Positions 11,536 to 23,859 of a DNA stretch of 64,000 bases are shown here, piece by piece. Under the pieces are notes generated by a model. It saw nothing but the letters and a program-made list of their open reading frames with translations, was not told the origin of the DNA and searched no databases. The stretch covers positions 27,614,878 to 27,678,877 of the forward strand of contig CM037833.1 in the NCBI GenBank assembly GCA_021234535.1. Reading direction: 5' to 3'. The position numbers and the translations under genes were made by a program. Position 1 is the stretch's first letter; each line of letters starts with the position of its first letter. Source of the stretch: Stichopus chloronotus. Its lineage: Eukaryota; Echinodermata; Holothuroidea; Aspidochirotida; Stichopodidae.

Positions 11536-14247
11536 ATGCATCTGCACCAAGTAAGTATGGCAGACATATTCCTTATTATAACGTCTTAAATGCGTTTAAT
11601 ACGTTAACTTACAACGTGGTCCTGGAACTTATAGATAGAAGTTAGTTTCGTTTATTATTGATCTAGCTCTTTGTATTTTTCTCTCCTCCCCCACTTTTAA
11701 TCTTCAAAGAACTTTGCCTTATTGAATCAAAGCTCCTCAAATAGCACACTACAACAAAAGAGAATTGTGGCACATACTGTTACCAAACAGATCAATTTAC
11801 ATTTTGTTTTTCTTTTTTCGTGATTCATGGTTCACGGTGATTGCAGCCATTTCAGCTATGATGCAATAAGAAAGGTTTTTTTACTTAATTATTCATTTAC
11901 ATATTTTGAGCACAAATGTGTAATCGGGAAGGGAATTGTCATGGTATTATCTTTTGCATAACCTATTAGCTTCTTAACGCAATCGTTTTGTCGTCATGTC
12001 ATGCAACTGTAGGAAAGTGGTTATGACATTTGAAACACTTACTATTAAATCACTCCTCCCTTTAAGTTCATGTTAACGATTGTAAAAACAATTACATTGT
12101 GATTGGTAAGGCTCGATTTCTATTGGACAACATAACATCGATTGGAAATTTTAAGTTGTAAATCTCCAAACAAGAAGAAAAACAGAGAAGCGAATCCTTA
12201 TCTATGCCACTTTACTAAGCATAAAAAACTGTTTACAAGTTTAACTTTAAACATATGACTCATGTCTTATGCAATACCATTTTTTTAAAAATATGAGCAT
12301 AACTGAAGAACAATGGCCGTGTAAATCTATAAATGGATGCTATTTTGATCTTAAATGCGTGTTTGCCTATCTACGATTTATTCTTTTTTGAAAAAGGAAA
12401 TAACACAAATGACATGCAACGAAATGAAAAAAATGAACTAATAGTTTAATTGTATCGTTACAACTTGTACTTTGGAAGAATATGGATTTTCCTATCAAGT
12501 TATTGTGAAAAAAAAGTCTTCAGTCTAATGTCGCAAACAACTGCAAAATCGAAATTTTCTCTAAAGAAAGTTTAATATTATTGTTTATGCCATTAATACC
12601 ATGAGGTATTAGTACCTCAGGGTATAAGGAGGACACCAAGTGTTCATAAGTGATATCAATATCAAAGAGCAAATGGACAAAGTCTACTTTTCGTTACATG
12701 CCATGAAAATAACTCTAAACAATAATCATTCTGTTTACATTCATGATGAAGCAAGTTTCATGCTCTGCTACAACCATTTTATGAATTTTGTTTAATTTTT
12801 TAGCTAACGACCATCTCGTTACCGGTTGCTGTTGTGGTAATCGTTGTTGTCTGCGACCTCGGTCCAGTCAGTGCATGGATGTTTCGTGGTCCATCTGGAA
12901 CAAAAAACAGTCGTCCAGTGACTGAGGAAGTACCCAAGCCATCGCCCTCTTTGGCCATGACGCTACGTCGGAGAGATGTCACAGAGTCTATAACTACTAC
13001 AGAAGCTTGTGTTGATCCGATACTTTTGCCTGTGCCAATCACTCAAACACGTGATGATACCATGAGCGAAAACGCTCTGTGTCAGTGGCAAAAGGTTGAT
13101 AACGTTGACCACACCAGGTATGCACATTCTGTTAACTAAATAACAGCATGCACAGTATACATTTTTTTCTGCAATTTTCGTATTGTCAGTACTTTACTTG
13201 ACTTATTTTGCCAAATTTGGCTTGACAAAGTGTGGAACATAATCGGTACTGACTATCAGAAATGTCTAGATATCCATTGGGCTCGTGTGAAAAATTAAGG
13301 ATCCCTTCTCTTTAGTAGTGTCTGACACTTCTCAAGTTTTTTTTTTTTTTTTTAAAGATACACCAATGTGATCATTGAAATGTGTGTGGATTAAACTAGG
13401 ATATAGCAATCAATTGTTGCGTTGTAGTTGCGTTGTAGTCATTCATACAAAGCATACATATGCATATTTGGTTACCACAAAGTGGTAAGGTTAAAGCTAC
13501 AAGAGTCTATTCTCTAGAGGCAATGAGCACTAGTATAATTCTCTAACATCGTTTAAATATGCAATTCATTTCTTCATAATTTAGATGTAAATTAAAATGT
13601 GTAAATAACTAATTGGAAAATCGATTTGGAGTTTACGTTTGATAAATCTCCATCTGTCAATATATTACGTCATCATTTTTTATTGCAACCACTTTTGCTA
13701 AATATAGTCTCCATTGGTTATATGTCCTCTCTTTTCTTATTACACTTGTTTTCTTGTTCCTTGCAGAATTCCACCCAGGTTACCGGAGGTTAAATGCACG
13801 ACCAGAGAAGTAGAAAAGAAATACTCTTGTAGAAATAGAGCGTACCCATTCTTAGTATTACGTCGAGGAGACTGTATTAATGGGGTTTATAGGTGAGTTG
13901 CAACATTGACTAAGACACCTTAGAGTAGGATGGATTTTGATTAGACATGCAACATTTGCTCATCACACTTGCATCATATGCCCGGTATTTCTCCTAACAT
14001 CACATATATCTGAGGTCATTTTAATGATTTTTATTTAATAAAAAGTAATGCAAATATATTTTCATTACTGTAAACTCCGAGCGCTTTCTTAAACTACTTC
14101 GTTTTCTATATTTTACACTGTTTAAGTTCTTTTATTGTTCATTCATCTTTGTCAACTGTATATAGCCTTTGATTTTCTTCCAGGTACTATGAAGCTAGAG
14201 AGGAAATCGTTATAGGCTGCGTAGCTGTTCGTCAAACTTTTGCATAA
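11536..14247 (+). CDS. IL-17-like secreted cytokine, tandem copy 2 (4 coding exons)
   Basis: Coding exons are 11536-11550, 12804-13117, 13767-13892 and 14184-14247, giving 172 residues. Splice phases are 0, 2, 2, exactly as in copy 1. Residues 1-29 are a signal peptide with a Val/Ile-rich core ending V-S-A. A 40-residue Pro/Thr-rich linker follows. The cytokine domain has C98-Q-W, R110-I-P-P-R-L-P-E, C120, C131, V-L-R-R-G-D-C146 and E-E-I-V-I-G-C164. Six of its cysteines (74, 98, 120, 131, 146, 164) match copy 1. As there, the C-terminal C-x-C of classical IL-17 is G-C-V-A. The linker is 13 residues shorter than in copy 1 and little conserved, unlike exons 3-4. By family knowledge the product is a secreted immune cytokine. 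Which IL-17 subfamily it belongs to, and whether either copy is induced on infection, cannot be told from sequence. Confidence 0.86.
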
Positions 14248-14249
14248 CT

Positions 14250-14640
14250 GTGGTTCCGACTACAATGGGAGTGACAACATGGAAACCAGAACCTCCCTGC
14301 AGCTTACATTTATTATTGCTTCAAATGCCACCACATTTAACAACGGTCACCGTTCCTGGAATAGTCATGTTAACATACTCTCTTCCGCTCCGTTGGATGA
14401 TCATACCTGGACTTTACTACTTTATTCAACCAGGAAACTGTTTTCCAGCTTCCACACGCAGCTATGAAGTGATATGAAAACATTTGCTCAGTTTATTTAT
14501 CTATACCTAACAGTTATTACGTATATATCCCAAATAACTTATGAAAATGATATTCACTATATCCATTAAGACAATCTTGGAATTTTATAATGACATCCTC
14601 TTCTATTTTATTCTACTTTTCTTTATTAAACTATCACGAC
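14250..14640 (+). other. Predicted 3' UTR of IL-17-like gene 2
   Basis: It begins with a single degenerate copy of the 32-bp unit that is expanded in copy 1. An AU-rich TTATTTAT is at 14493-14500 and an ATTAAA poly(A)-signal variant at 14625-14630. The overlapping short ORFs here are not conserved in copy 1 and are taken as non-coding. Confidence 0.4.
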
Positions 14641-15696
14641 TTTTGTATTCTCTTTAACAGAATAGATCATTTTAGTTGTTACAGCAAGTATAATATCATA
14701 TTACTGTGTATCATGTACACTAAAAAAAACGCTCTTTGTCTCTTAACGTCTGGGAAAGGGTTGAAATAGTGGCAAACCAAAGTACATAATTTATATTCTA
14801 CATGTTTTGCAATTGGCTTTTCAATGTTGGTTGTTTACCACAAGTGGAAGTTTGAAAATCAAAAGAAAGTTTCAAGCACTATTATTTGTAGTTTAAAAAA
14901 ATAGAGAGATGAACTTGCATGGAACTTGAGGTGACTGTATTTGAATATGATGTTGACTACAAATGAGCTCTCTCCAAGTCATGTGACTCATAAAAGTCTG
15001 ATACTTTATCTGAAGACTCGATCAGAACCTGCCCAAGCAATTAAAAATTTGTATTCTGGAAAAAGCTGTCTTTTCCAATTTACCTTTTTCCATCACAAGA
15101 CCACATCAAAAGTTTTGAAATGAAGTATAGAAAGGTGCTTCAATCTTAAATGAAACTCGTTGAGACATATTCTTCCTTCGTAAATGCTAACTCAGCTACA
15201 ACAGAGCATTACATTCACTCATGTAGCTTAACGTTGGAAAGGGGCATAGATTCTCATGTTGCCCTCTGAACTGAGACCCAGGATACTAACGGCAAAGTAT
15301 AGGAAAAAGTCCCAAAACGTTTTCCCAAGACTGTGGATTAATAAAGACGTTGCGAAGTAAGCACTGAATGATGATCCGTTAAAAGAAAAAAAACATCGAT
15401 TTTTTTTTTTTAATTTCAGATATGACTTTACAAAGTTAGATGAAAATCCAAAACAACAGGGTGGCGCTCTGGGTGTCAATATGACTTTTTTTTGTCAGTG
15501 AAATACTCAGTTGCTGTGTTTCCCATTGGGAGAATCCTCTGTATATATGAAATTCCTAATTGTCCTTGAAATTCTATTTTGCTTAGATACTTAATTACTG
15601 GGTTCAACGTTGGCAGAATCCGCGACTCAGAGAAAGTCCCCAATGGTCCTTGAATTAAAGGTTAAGCAACCAAAAGGCAACACAAGGTACACTTCT

Positions 15697-15724
15697 TGAG
15701 TCACTCCAGTGACGTCACGACTCA
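15697..15724. promoter_or_regulatory. Clustered bZIP-type sites (AP-1 / CRE / AP-1-like)
   Basis: A perfect AP-1 consensus TGAGTCA (15697-15703), a perfect CRE palindrome TGACGTCA (15710-15717) and an inverted AP-1-like GACTCA (15719-15724) lie within 28 bp. The arrangement is roughly symmetric around the CRE. The cluster is 1.45 kb past the stop of IL-17-like gene 2. Motif identity is seen directly; enhancer activity is inference. Confidence 0.4.
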
Positions 15725-16399
15725 TATATTCGACTCACTTTTATTCATGTTTTCGACTGTAAAACATAAATTAACGTTACAACAATTCCAAAAAAAAATC
15801 AATCGTTTCAACAATGGACAACCCTTGATGTATTTGGATGAAATTGTGGGAACCACCAATGTAGTGTTAAAACTGCCAACAAAATATTGACATGGTTACT
15901 TTATTCACTCATTGGTATAAACGTGACAAGATATTATACATATATATTAAAATATTCCTTGGCCTTTTTTCCCTGTGTACTACTTTTTTATTAAAGTAAA
16001 TATATTTTCTGAACAAATTATGACAAATGCAGCAATTTAGTCCTTTTTAGCATGATACGGTTAATTCTTGACTTAAAGGTATGGTATTATCAATTATCAT
16101 TGCATACAACTAAATTAATAACAACTACGGTGAAAGCATTGTGACTACAGAGGCAAGGATATGTAATTATAACGTACAATTGCAAACATATATCTACTAA
16201 AAAGGCTCAGTTTACGACATCAATTATGGCGATTTTTACACCAACCACACACGTGATGTGGACATGAAAATATAATACAGGAAACAATTGACACGACTGA
16301 TCTCAAAATGTGACATACAGAACATGCACAGGTTGTAGCGCGATTTAATGTTGCCTGTTAAACATTTACCGCTCGACGGCGTAGCTAGCTCCTCAAAAT

Positions 16400-19300
16400 A
16401 GCAAGAGAGTCAATAGTATTACCAGGAAGGTGTTATTTAGAAGGAGATACATCTAATTCCTTCCTTTGAACCTGCCTAGTTGCCGCCAAAGACATCTGCT
16501 TTGTTCATCACTCACAGATTCAATGGGCTTAAAACGTATCAATATCTTAACGTGAACGGGTTCATGTCGTCTGCTACGTGGTCAGTTACATTGGAAAATT
16601 TTGTCTATAGGTATACGATTGCCAGTCGCTTTTCTGGAAAATTAGTTTTCACCTTGTTGGCGCCTTCTGGCGTTTATCACAGTAGACCAGTTTCAGGATG
16701 TGCAATTTGTTGAACATGGGTACACCTACTACAAATTGCGAGATTTTGCGGAAATTGATACAAATTCAATAGTAAATTATATTCTTATGTCCATTTTAGT
16801 TATTTGCATATGGCAAAAGCCCTACACCTTATTCTTGTATGCCACTCCATCTTGATTCCGATGAGATTAACAGTCGTGTTCATTGGTGAGCTTTAAGTTC
16901 CGTCTTGACTGTCTTCAACAACCTTGGCATTAAAGCATTGTTGTAAGTAATCCTTTTCATAAGACATAAGCAGGTGTGAAAAAAATTAATTGGATCCGTC
17001 TAGAAATTGGATATATCACACAAATGTAAGCGGGTGCTTTAGGCCATAGTCATCCCCCATGAATTTGGACTCTTATCACACCAGAGAAAATCGAATAGGA
17101 TTACCATAAATTAAACTTTCAGTTGTAACTCCTATTAAATTGCACCTCCCTGGTATTACTTAAGATCTGAATATGTACGGAATCGCCTCGGATTGTATTA
17201 ACTACTAGTTGGTTAAATCGGAGTACACAGTTTTTTTTTCTTTGTATTAAAGAGCGTTTAGAATACAACAGCATGACATACAAAAGAAAATAACGGTAAT
17301 CGTTGTTAAACCATTCAGTGTCATCAATAAACATCTACCAAAGCTTCATCTCCTCAAAACATTATGCATGTGGTAAGTAACGGAAGATGCATCATTTGAA
17401 TTTTGAAAAGTTTGGGTGAACAAATTAGTGCTGAGTAACAAATAACTGAATTTCTATTTGTGAGGAGTTTATTTCTTGAAAAGAAGGCTACTGTCCTTTT
17501 CTTATTTTGAATAATCTATCATTCTACGTCCACAAACATTGGTTTCAAAAATATGGATGTTTTCTCCAAAGCAAAGGCCCTATTTCCCTTTAAGTTGATT
17601 CTGTATCAAAAGAGACGAGATTATTTCACATAAGTCATCGTTTGTCAACTCAGTATGGCCATCCACTAATCGTCCAGGCAAATGGTGAAAAGAATGTGCA
17701 TTGGTTTGTTAAAGTTTGAAATGTGGCCTAAGGGTGGCGTTTTGCATTCTAATCAAATTCTGACAAGAGCGATTTCAGTTGATTCCCGTTAATCAAAAAT
17801 TGCGCCATGATTAAAACATATCAGCAGACATCAATATAGAGCCTCTCAAAACGTCCACACCTTCTAGCTCAAAATCTGAACCGTGGACAAAGGGAAATAT
17901 GTAAATGACGTAATATATAGTAGACCATTTACCAATTACAAGACAGGTGGGGAATCTCTGATACAACGTACCTTTCATGCATCTTGCATGCTGGGTCGCA
18001 CTAGAAGGTGGCTATTTTAGTGTAAAAGTCAATGTGAGGGATAATTTTGAGGTGGTACCTTGTGTAGCATACAAGAGTAGGGGAGCATACACTGCATAGA
18101 ACTTGGAGATTCCTACGCATTTTCTTTACTGTAGATGAAAGTCCCTATAATAGACATTTTCACAACTTACTTCGGTATTTTATCCTTTGGGATGGGTCCG
18201 TTTTTGGATTGACTAGTGTATTGAAGTAGGCGAGTTTAGGTATATATGGTGAAAAACATGGTGTCGATTGAAGCAATTATGGAAAAGTTAAGGACTTGTA
18301 GTCGGAGGAGGAGTATCATTCGAAGCGATTAGCGAATTTGCCCCAGTGACAAGGTCTGGTAACTGGGACGACCTCTAGCAGAAAATCTAAGCACATAAGA
18401 TCCAAACACTGAAAGTGTTGCGAATGGCCAATTCGACAGCTTTTCAAGGAGTGGTACCTTATATTTGTCGAAAACCTCTGCAATCCTTTAAAGACTGCAT
18501 TACTTTTACGATTTATTGTGTAAATCAATGTGGTGATTAATAGTGGCATACTACCTTTATGGTAAAAACTTGAAATTTTGGAATTTATGAGCTAAAAATC
18601 CAAAATTGGGTTTATTCTATATGTCGTGATAGATTAACATAGCTTAGGTCAAAGGAATTCAAAATTTCACGATTGACCGGCTGATATGCCTACAATTATT
18701 TCTTATGGGTAAAATTTAAACGAATTTGCCATTTTATTTTAATGTAACAAAATAATTTGGCTGTTTTGACAAAAATAATGTTTCCTTTGATGGGTTTTTT
18801 TTTGTGTTAATTCTGAGATCATGGCATAGACCATTAATAGTTACCATAGCCTAATTTAGCCTATAATTCCTCTAGAACAGTGTGAAAATGGCCACAGCAT
18901 AGCTTGGGCTAATAACGAGAGAAGTTTAGAATCCTCCCACTGAGTGCTGATATTGTCAGCTGAAAAGAAGATGTTTTGAGCAGTTTTGAATCGCACAGGT
19001 ATGTGTTTACACTCGAATAACATACCTTTGCAATGTTTGGTTGATTACTATTAAGAAAAGTCAGAATACTTCACTGGTTTGCGTCTGTTTTGAAACTTTT
19101 TGGGGGGAGTGAGACGTGTAGCCTACCGTAGCATGCTGTGGAGGCTTCAGTATGTTTGAGGTAAGCGCTGCAAAATTTGTACTTCTTCCAAGCTTATCAA
19201 TTGCAGGGAAAGTCAAGTTATAGGTTCCTATTCTTTCCCTGACATATTGTACACATGCTAGGGATAATGTGTTAAGTAGATTGCATACCATGTTTGGAAA

Positions 19301-22300
19301 CCATTCTTACCATTGAACATGTAAGTGTTAAGTGTATATTTTTTCTTGTTTTTCAGTGCTACGTACCTACACTTTGCAATATATGGCTGCGTAATTGACG
19401 AAAGCTGCAGATTGGGATAAGAAATGCATGCAATATGTAAAGTCAGTCAGAGGAGGTATCCATTTTCTTCTAGTAGAAACTAAGATGCAGACGAGTGTCT
19501 TGAGAAGTACATGAATGACAGTAACTGTATAACCTGAAACAGAACTATGGTAAATATGTTCACTATAACCTATGCATGAAAGGTCAGAACGTGTAAATGT
19601 AGGTTTGAAAGGGTGACCCCAAATGCGCCTGTTTATTCACTTTGTCATGCACAATTGTAATAAAGAAGCATATTACAACTTGCAGGCAGAGTAATTATCT
19701 ACTGTGTACACTTTGCAACTGTTATTGTGCAGTCTATCTGCAAAAACTTCTCCTCACTCTCTCTCTGAATGTTGCTCATAGACCTATGTGGTTTCACTAA
19801 TAAGCTGGGTTTCACAAATACTACCACTGCTGTCAATTCACCTCTTCAAAATACTCAACTGTCAAATATCTGTTCTGGAAGTTCATGGGAAAGCATGAAA
19901 GCCTCGGATTTTTTCAAAATGCTTGAATGTTTTTCACATTTGTCAGTAACAAATGTAAACTCTCCTCTACTTGAGGTAATTCTTGTTTGATTACTTTTCG
20001 GAGCCAGTCAGAAAGGCATGGCTACCTGAAACTGTCTTACAAGACGTTTTTACCAAGATCTTTCCCAGATCTTGCAAACTGTTTTCGCTGACAATCTTGG
20101 CAGCTGAAATCAACATGCTACCTTAACAGGAGAATCTTTGACGAACATTGGAGGTTTGTGGTGGCGCGATACAAGTTTGCAAAGAAAACAGCTAACGGAT
20201 GATCTCTGTGAAATTCCCTGGGACTCCGCGCGTCGAGAAAGCAATTTTATATGTAGACCGACATAAAATGGAGACATTCTGAAACCAATCAGTCATGCCT
20301 ATCACTGCATTAAGTATGCATAGCACATCCACCTCAGAACACCATGTTCGCGTCATGTGACAGCACGACACCAACTAATCTATTGTAACGATATGAGAGT
20401 ATACACAACATGTTTGTGTGTTTACATGGGGAATATTAAATTTGAAAAGGCTTGTTTAGGCAGAGTGCGTCAATATCAAAATCTTATTAATATGATGTCC
20501 AGATGATGATATTCGACTCAACTACATATATAAGTAGAAGCTATATCTTATAGTGGTGGAAAGTATGTAAACTTCCAGATCTCGTTTTATCTTCTTTTCT
20601 TTTTTTTTTTGGTGCGGAAGCAGACTGTTTGACCAATAACATCTTAATAGGTAATACATTGGTGTGTGTAACGGATCCTCATGCCAACAATAGAACCTCA
20701 TACAAGTTCCACAACGATCATTTAAGACGTTTCATTCTCAACAAAAGAATCGAGTTGATTTGTCTGTACAACTAACTATTAAACTGAACATCAAAAACCT
20801 ACTTAGAACTTTCTGAAAGGGAGGCAATAATTGTATCGAATGCAATTCTCACCAAATCATCACGTTTTGTATTGTGAGGTTTTACATTTGTATCTCAAGA
20901 CTAGAAAATATTGTATGATAGCATGTCAAATGTAGCCTAAATCCGGGTCAGAGACATTAAGAAAGAGTAGAGGATTCGCGTCTCCAGTCTTATTCCACAG
21001 AAGCGAAACAAAAACAATCATTACTTAAAAAATAGGAATTCCTGGAGATATACTCAGTTCAAACCTAACATCAAGTACAGCACCATTTCAAATGTTGTCC
21101 ACCTTAAATAAAAAAAATCTCCAAAGGACCCTTCCCTAGGATGTCAATCAGTGATCAGATCCATCATATTACTTTCAATTCACAGTTATGTACAGATTCA
21201 GACAGTGGATAAGGCGAAGGGGAGTGGTCATCATTACCCCCTCACATTACCCAGCCTAATAAAAATTGAAGAAAAAAATTAGAAAAGCTAAATGTGCAAC
21301 TTCATAAGGGAGCGGGTCAATCTGAGGTCAAACTTAACTAGTTGTATAATTAGGTATATGGCGACTTTAACTTCAAATCTCGATTTTCCTAGGCACTAAA
21401 ACGTAGCGATCCCCCCCCCCCCCACTCTTGCTAGTTTATTTAGTCTGCAGTGTTGTATACCAGAAATTCTGGATCCGTTTGGTTTCTTTGTTCCATTTCA
21501 TCTTGCAGAATGCACAAGACGTAAGCGCTCAGTTTCCAGTGATTGTTAGACTAATGTGGTACGTTCGTGGTACTTTTTATTTGGCTATTTTCTGATCATT
21601 TGCTGATTTGTGTGTGTGTGTGTGTATGAGAGATGAACATTTTGCAAAGGATATTAAAGAATGCTTACATTGTACTAGCAAAGCTGGAAAATGATATTTT
21701 TGACGGCCTGAGATATCCGTATTTTCCAACATTAGGCATTAAGCATTTCGTGAGTTAATAACCCCCATGTATAACGTTTTGGAGCTTATGTTCTCCGTTA
21801 TTTGAGTAACTCTGCGTGTACGGGGCCTTTGATTTTGATTGTGGAAATTTTTACGATTGTAGTCCTTAGTCCCTTATACGAATGAAGGAAATGCTAAGCC
21901 AGAAGGTATTATCAAACGTGTGAACGATTTCGCGCCAGACAATTCTGACATTTAGGGGTAGCATTATACCGTAAGAGCAGCCGCTGACATTACGATTGTG
22001 TTGTTATAGGGCCTAAGTATATTTATGATTTATATTGTTATGTCTATATTTCATTTTCCAGTAGCCTCTAGGGTAGGCCTAAGTATACGAAATTCACTTT
22101 CATTTACGTTTTGTGTGTACGTCTAGGGGGCCGAGGATCCCATGCAGATCAGACTACAATACACTGTCGATCTACAGTTTAATTGTGCTCATCCGCGGGT
22201 AATTTTACCCTTAAATTAACCGAGCATTATCCATCAGATAGTAATAGTCACCTGACTGAAATCGAGCAATAAGAGTTGATGATTCGTGCAAAGGATGTAT

Positions 22301-23600
22301 GAAAATATGTCAATGCCAAGCGGAGTGGACTGTTATTCGTTGGACCAGTGTTGCCCAATGATTTAAGCCCCTCTGGATCCACTCCACTGCCACATGGTAG
22401 TAAAACTATACCAGTCAGTCTCGGGATTTATGAAATCCTATTTAAGAGCTGATGCCCTCGAATGTGGAAAACTGCAGTGTTGCTGAATGGTGTCAGTTGA
22501 CCTTCTGGTATCACACGGGGGGGGGGGGCAGATTCACCAGGCCACCTTCCAAAAAGGTTTGTGTTGGGTAGGGGTGGATAAAATGACTTACGAATAGAGG
22601 GGAAGCTATCGTAATGCCGATGAAGGTACGTGGTGATAAGCACGTATGCGCTTGATATTGTAATATAGGCATATATTTCACAGCACGCGAGAATTTGTCT
22701 TGTCGATGCGGAACATGTGAAAGAGATACTATCACGTTCAATGAGAGGGTTCCTGAATTCACATTGTTGAGCATACAAATATATTTTTTAATTTAAACTT
22801 AAATACTAAGAGGTACCGAATGACTGATATTATTACACGTGTTATTACAGGTCAAAGTTGCGCATTTCCTATTTGTTGTAATTTGGGGTCCATTTTTCAA
22901 TTTTGCGGCCATTTTAGAGGCTGCATCTTAGTGCAAATTTCCATTGCCCAGTTTTATTAATATTGCACAATATTTGCAGGACTATGTTGAAGTGCACCGT
23001 CGCTGGTAACTTTACAGTCCATAAATATATTAAGTGCGTCAAAACTGCTGCCAATCCAATCAAACTAAGAATATGCAATATTGGCATGCAGTCATATAGT
23101 GCGATACAATCACCTGCCGATGTTCTATTGAATCTTATTTACTGCCACCAAGATGGCCTCACCACAAAGATATAGCTGATATGAATATCCATGAAACGTC
23201 AGCATTACCTTGAAAAAAATACTATTCCACAGTGACTGAATTGTCTCTGGCTAAATAGGAATTGATGTGAATGGTATGTAGCCTGAATCAAATAGTGTAG
23301 AGAAAAATATATTCTTTGTGTAAATGGGCTATACGAAGACATTGATTTCTAATTATTCAATAGTACGGAGTATTCCGTGTAAATGAAAATAAGTCGAATA
23401 CTTGTAGACTCTTATGTTTGAATGTTTTAATGATGTGTTAATGTTTCAATAAAATGTTCTATGTACGGCGTATTATGATTTCTGAGAGATACCCATATTC
23501 GGAAACGGTCGGCAGAGTCTGCTACGCATGCTACCCGCACCTGATTTGAAGATAAACGATTGTCTACTACAATAAATAGTGTTCATAGAGACGAGGGTAC
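16400..23600. other. Gene-free interval
   Basis: I find no exon with family-like features on either strand. Simple tracts occur: poly(C) at about 21412-21423, GT repeats near 21610-21625 and poly(G) near 22517-22526. Several short ORFs exist, but each lacks supporting splice sites, motifs or conserved composition. Old unclassified repeats are likely but cannot be named without a library. Confidence 0.4.
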
Positions 23601-23604
23601 TGTA

Positions 23605-23850
23605 ACTCAGCGTGCGGTGATTTAGCTGACTAAGTGTCAGTCTATTGAGTTTAAGGCTACTGAATTCAGTTAAGTGAAAGTTCAGCGTACTAAATTTTCT
23701 GGTGGGGTGTTGGACCTATCGAGGTCCATCCCACTGAAGTTTGACTTACTGAAGGTCAGTCGACTGTAAGTCAACTTATCGAAACTAAGACTACAGAACT
23801 AACCGAAGTTTAGTCAACTTGGGTTCAGCCTACTTAAATGGAGAGAAGTT
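23605..23850. repeat. Degenerate ~15-bp tandem repeat, consensus near TACTGAAGTTCAGTC
   Basis: Successive units such as TACTGAATTCAGTT, CACTGAAGTTTGACTT, ACTGAAGGTCAGTCG and ACTGTAAGTCAACTT follow each other at 14-16 bp. The unit is itself partly palindromic (CTGA..TCAG). Divergence between units is high, so the array is old. No ORF runs through it. Confidence 0.55.
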
Positions 23851-23859
23851 TTACGTACT

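Noticed and set aside
14250..14477. Two overlapping plus-strand ORFs just after the second IL-17-like gene
   Set aside because: They lie in the predicted 3' UTR, overlap in different frames and have no counterpart after copy 1.
22428..22778. Minus-strand ORF of 116 codons in the gene-free interval
   Set aside because: No motif, no splice context, crosses a poly(G) run, and a second overlapping frame is equally open.
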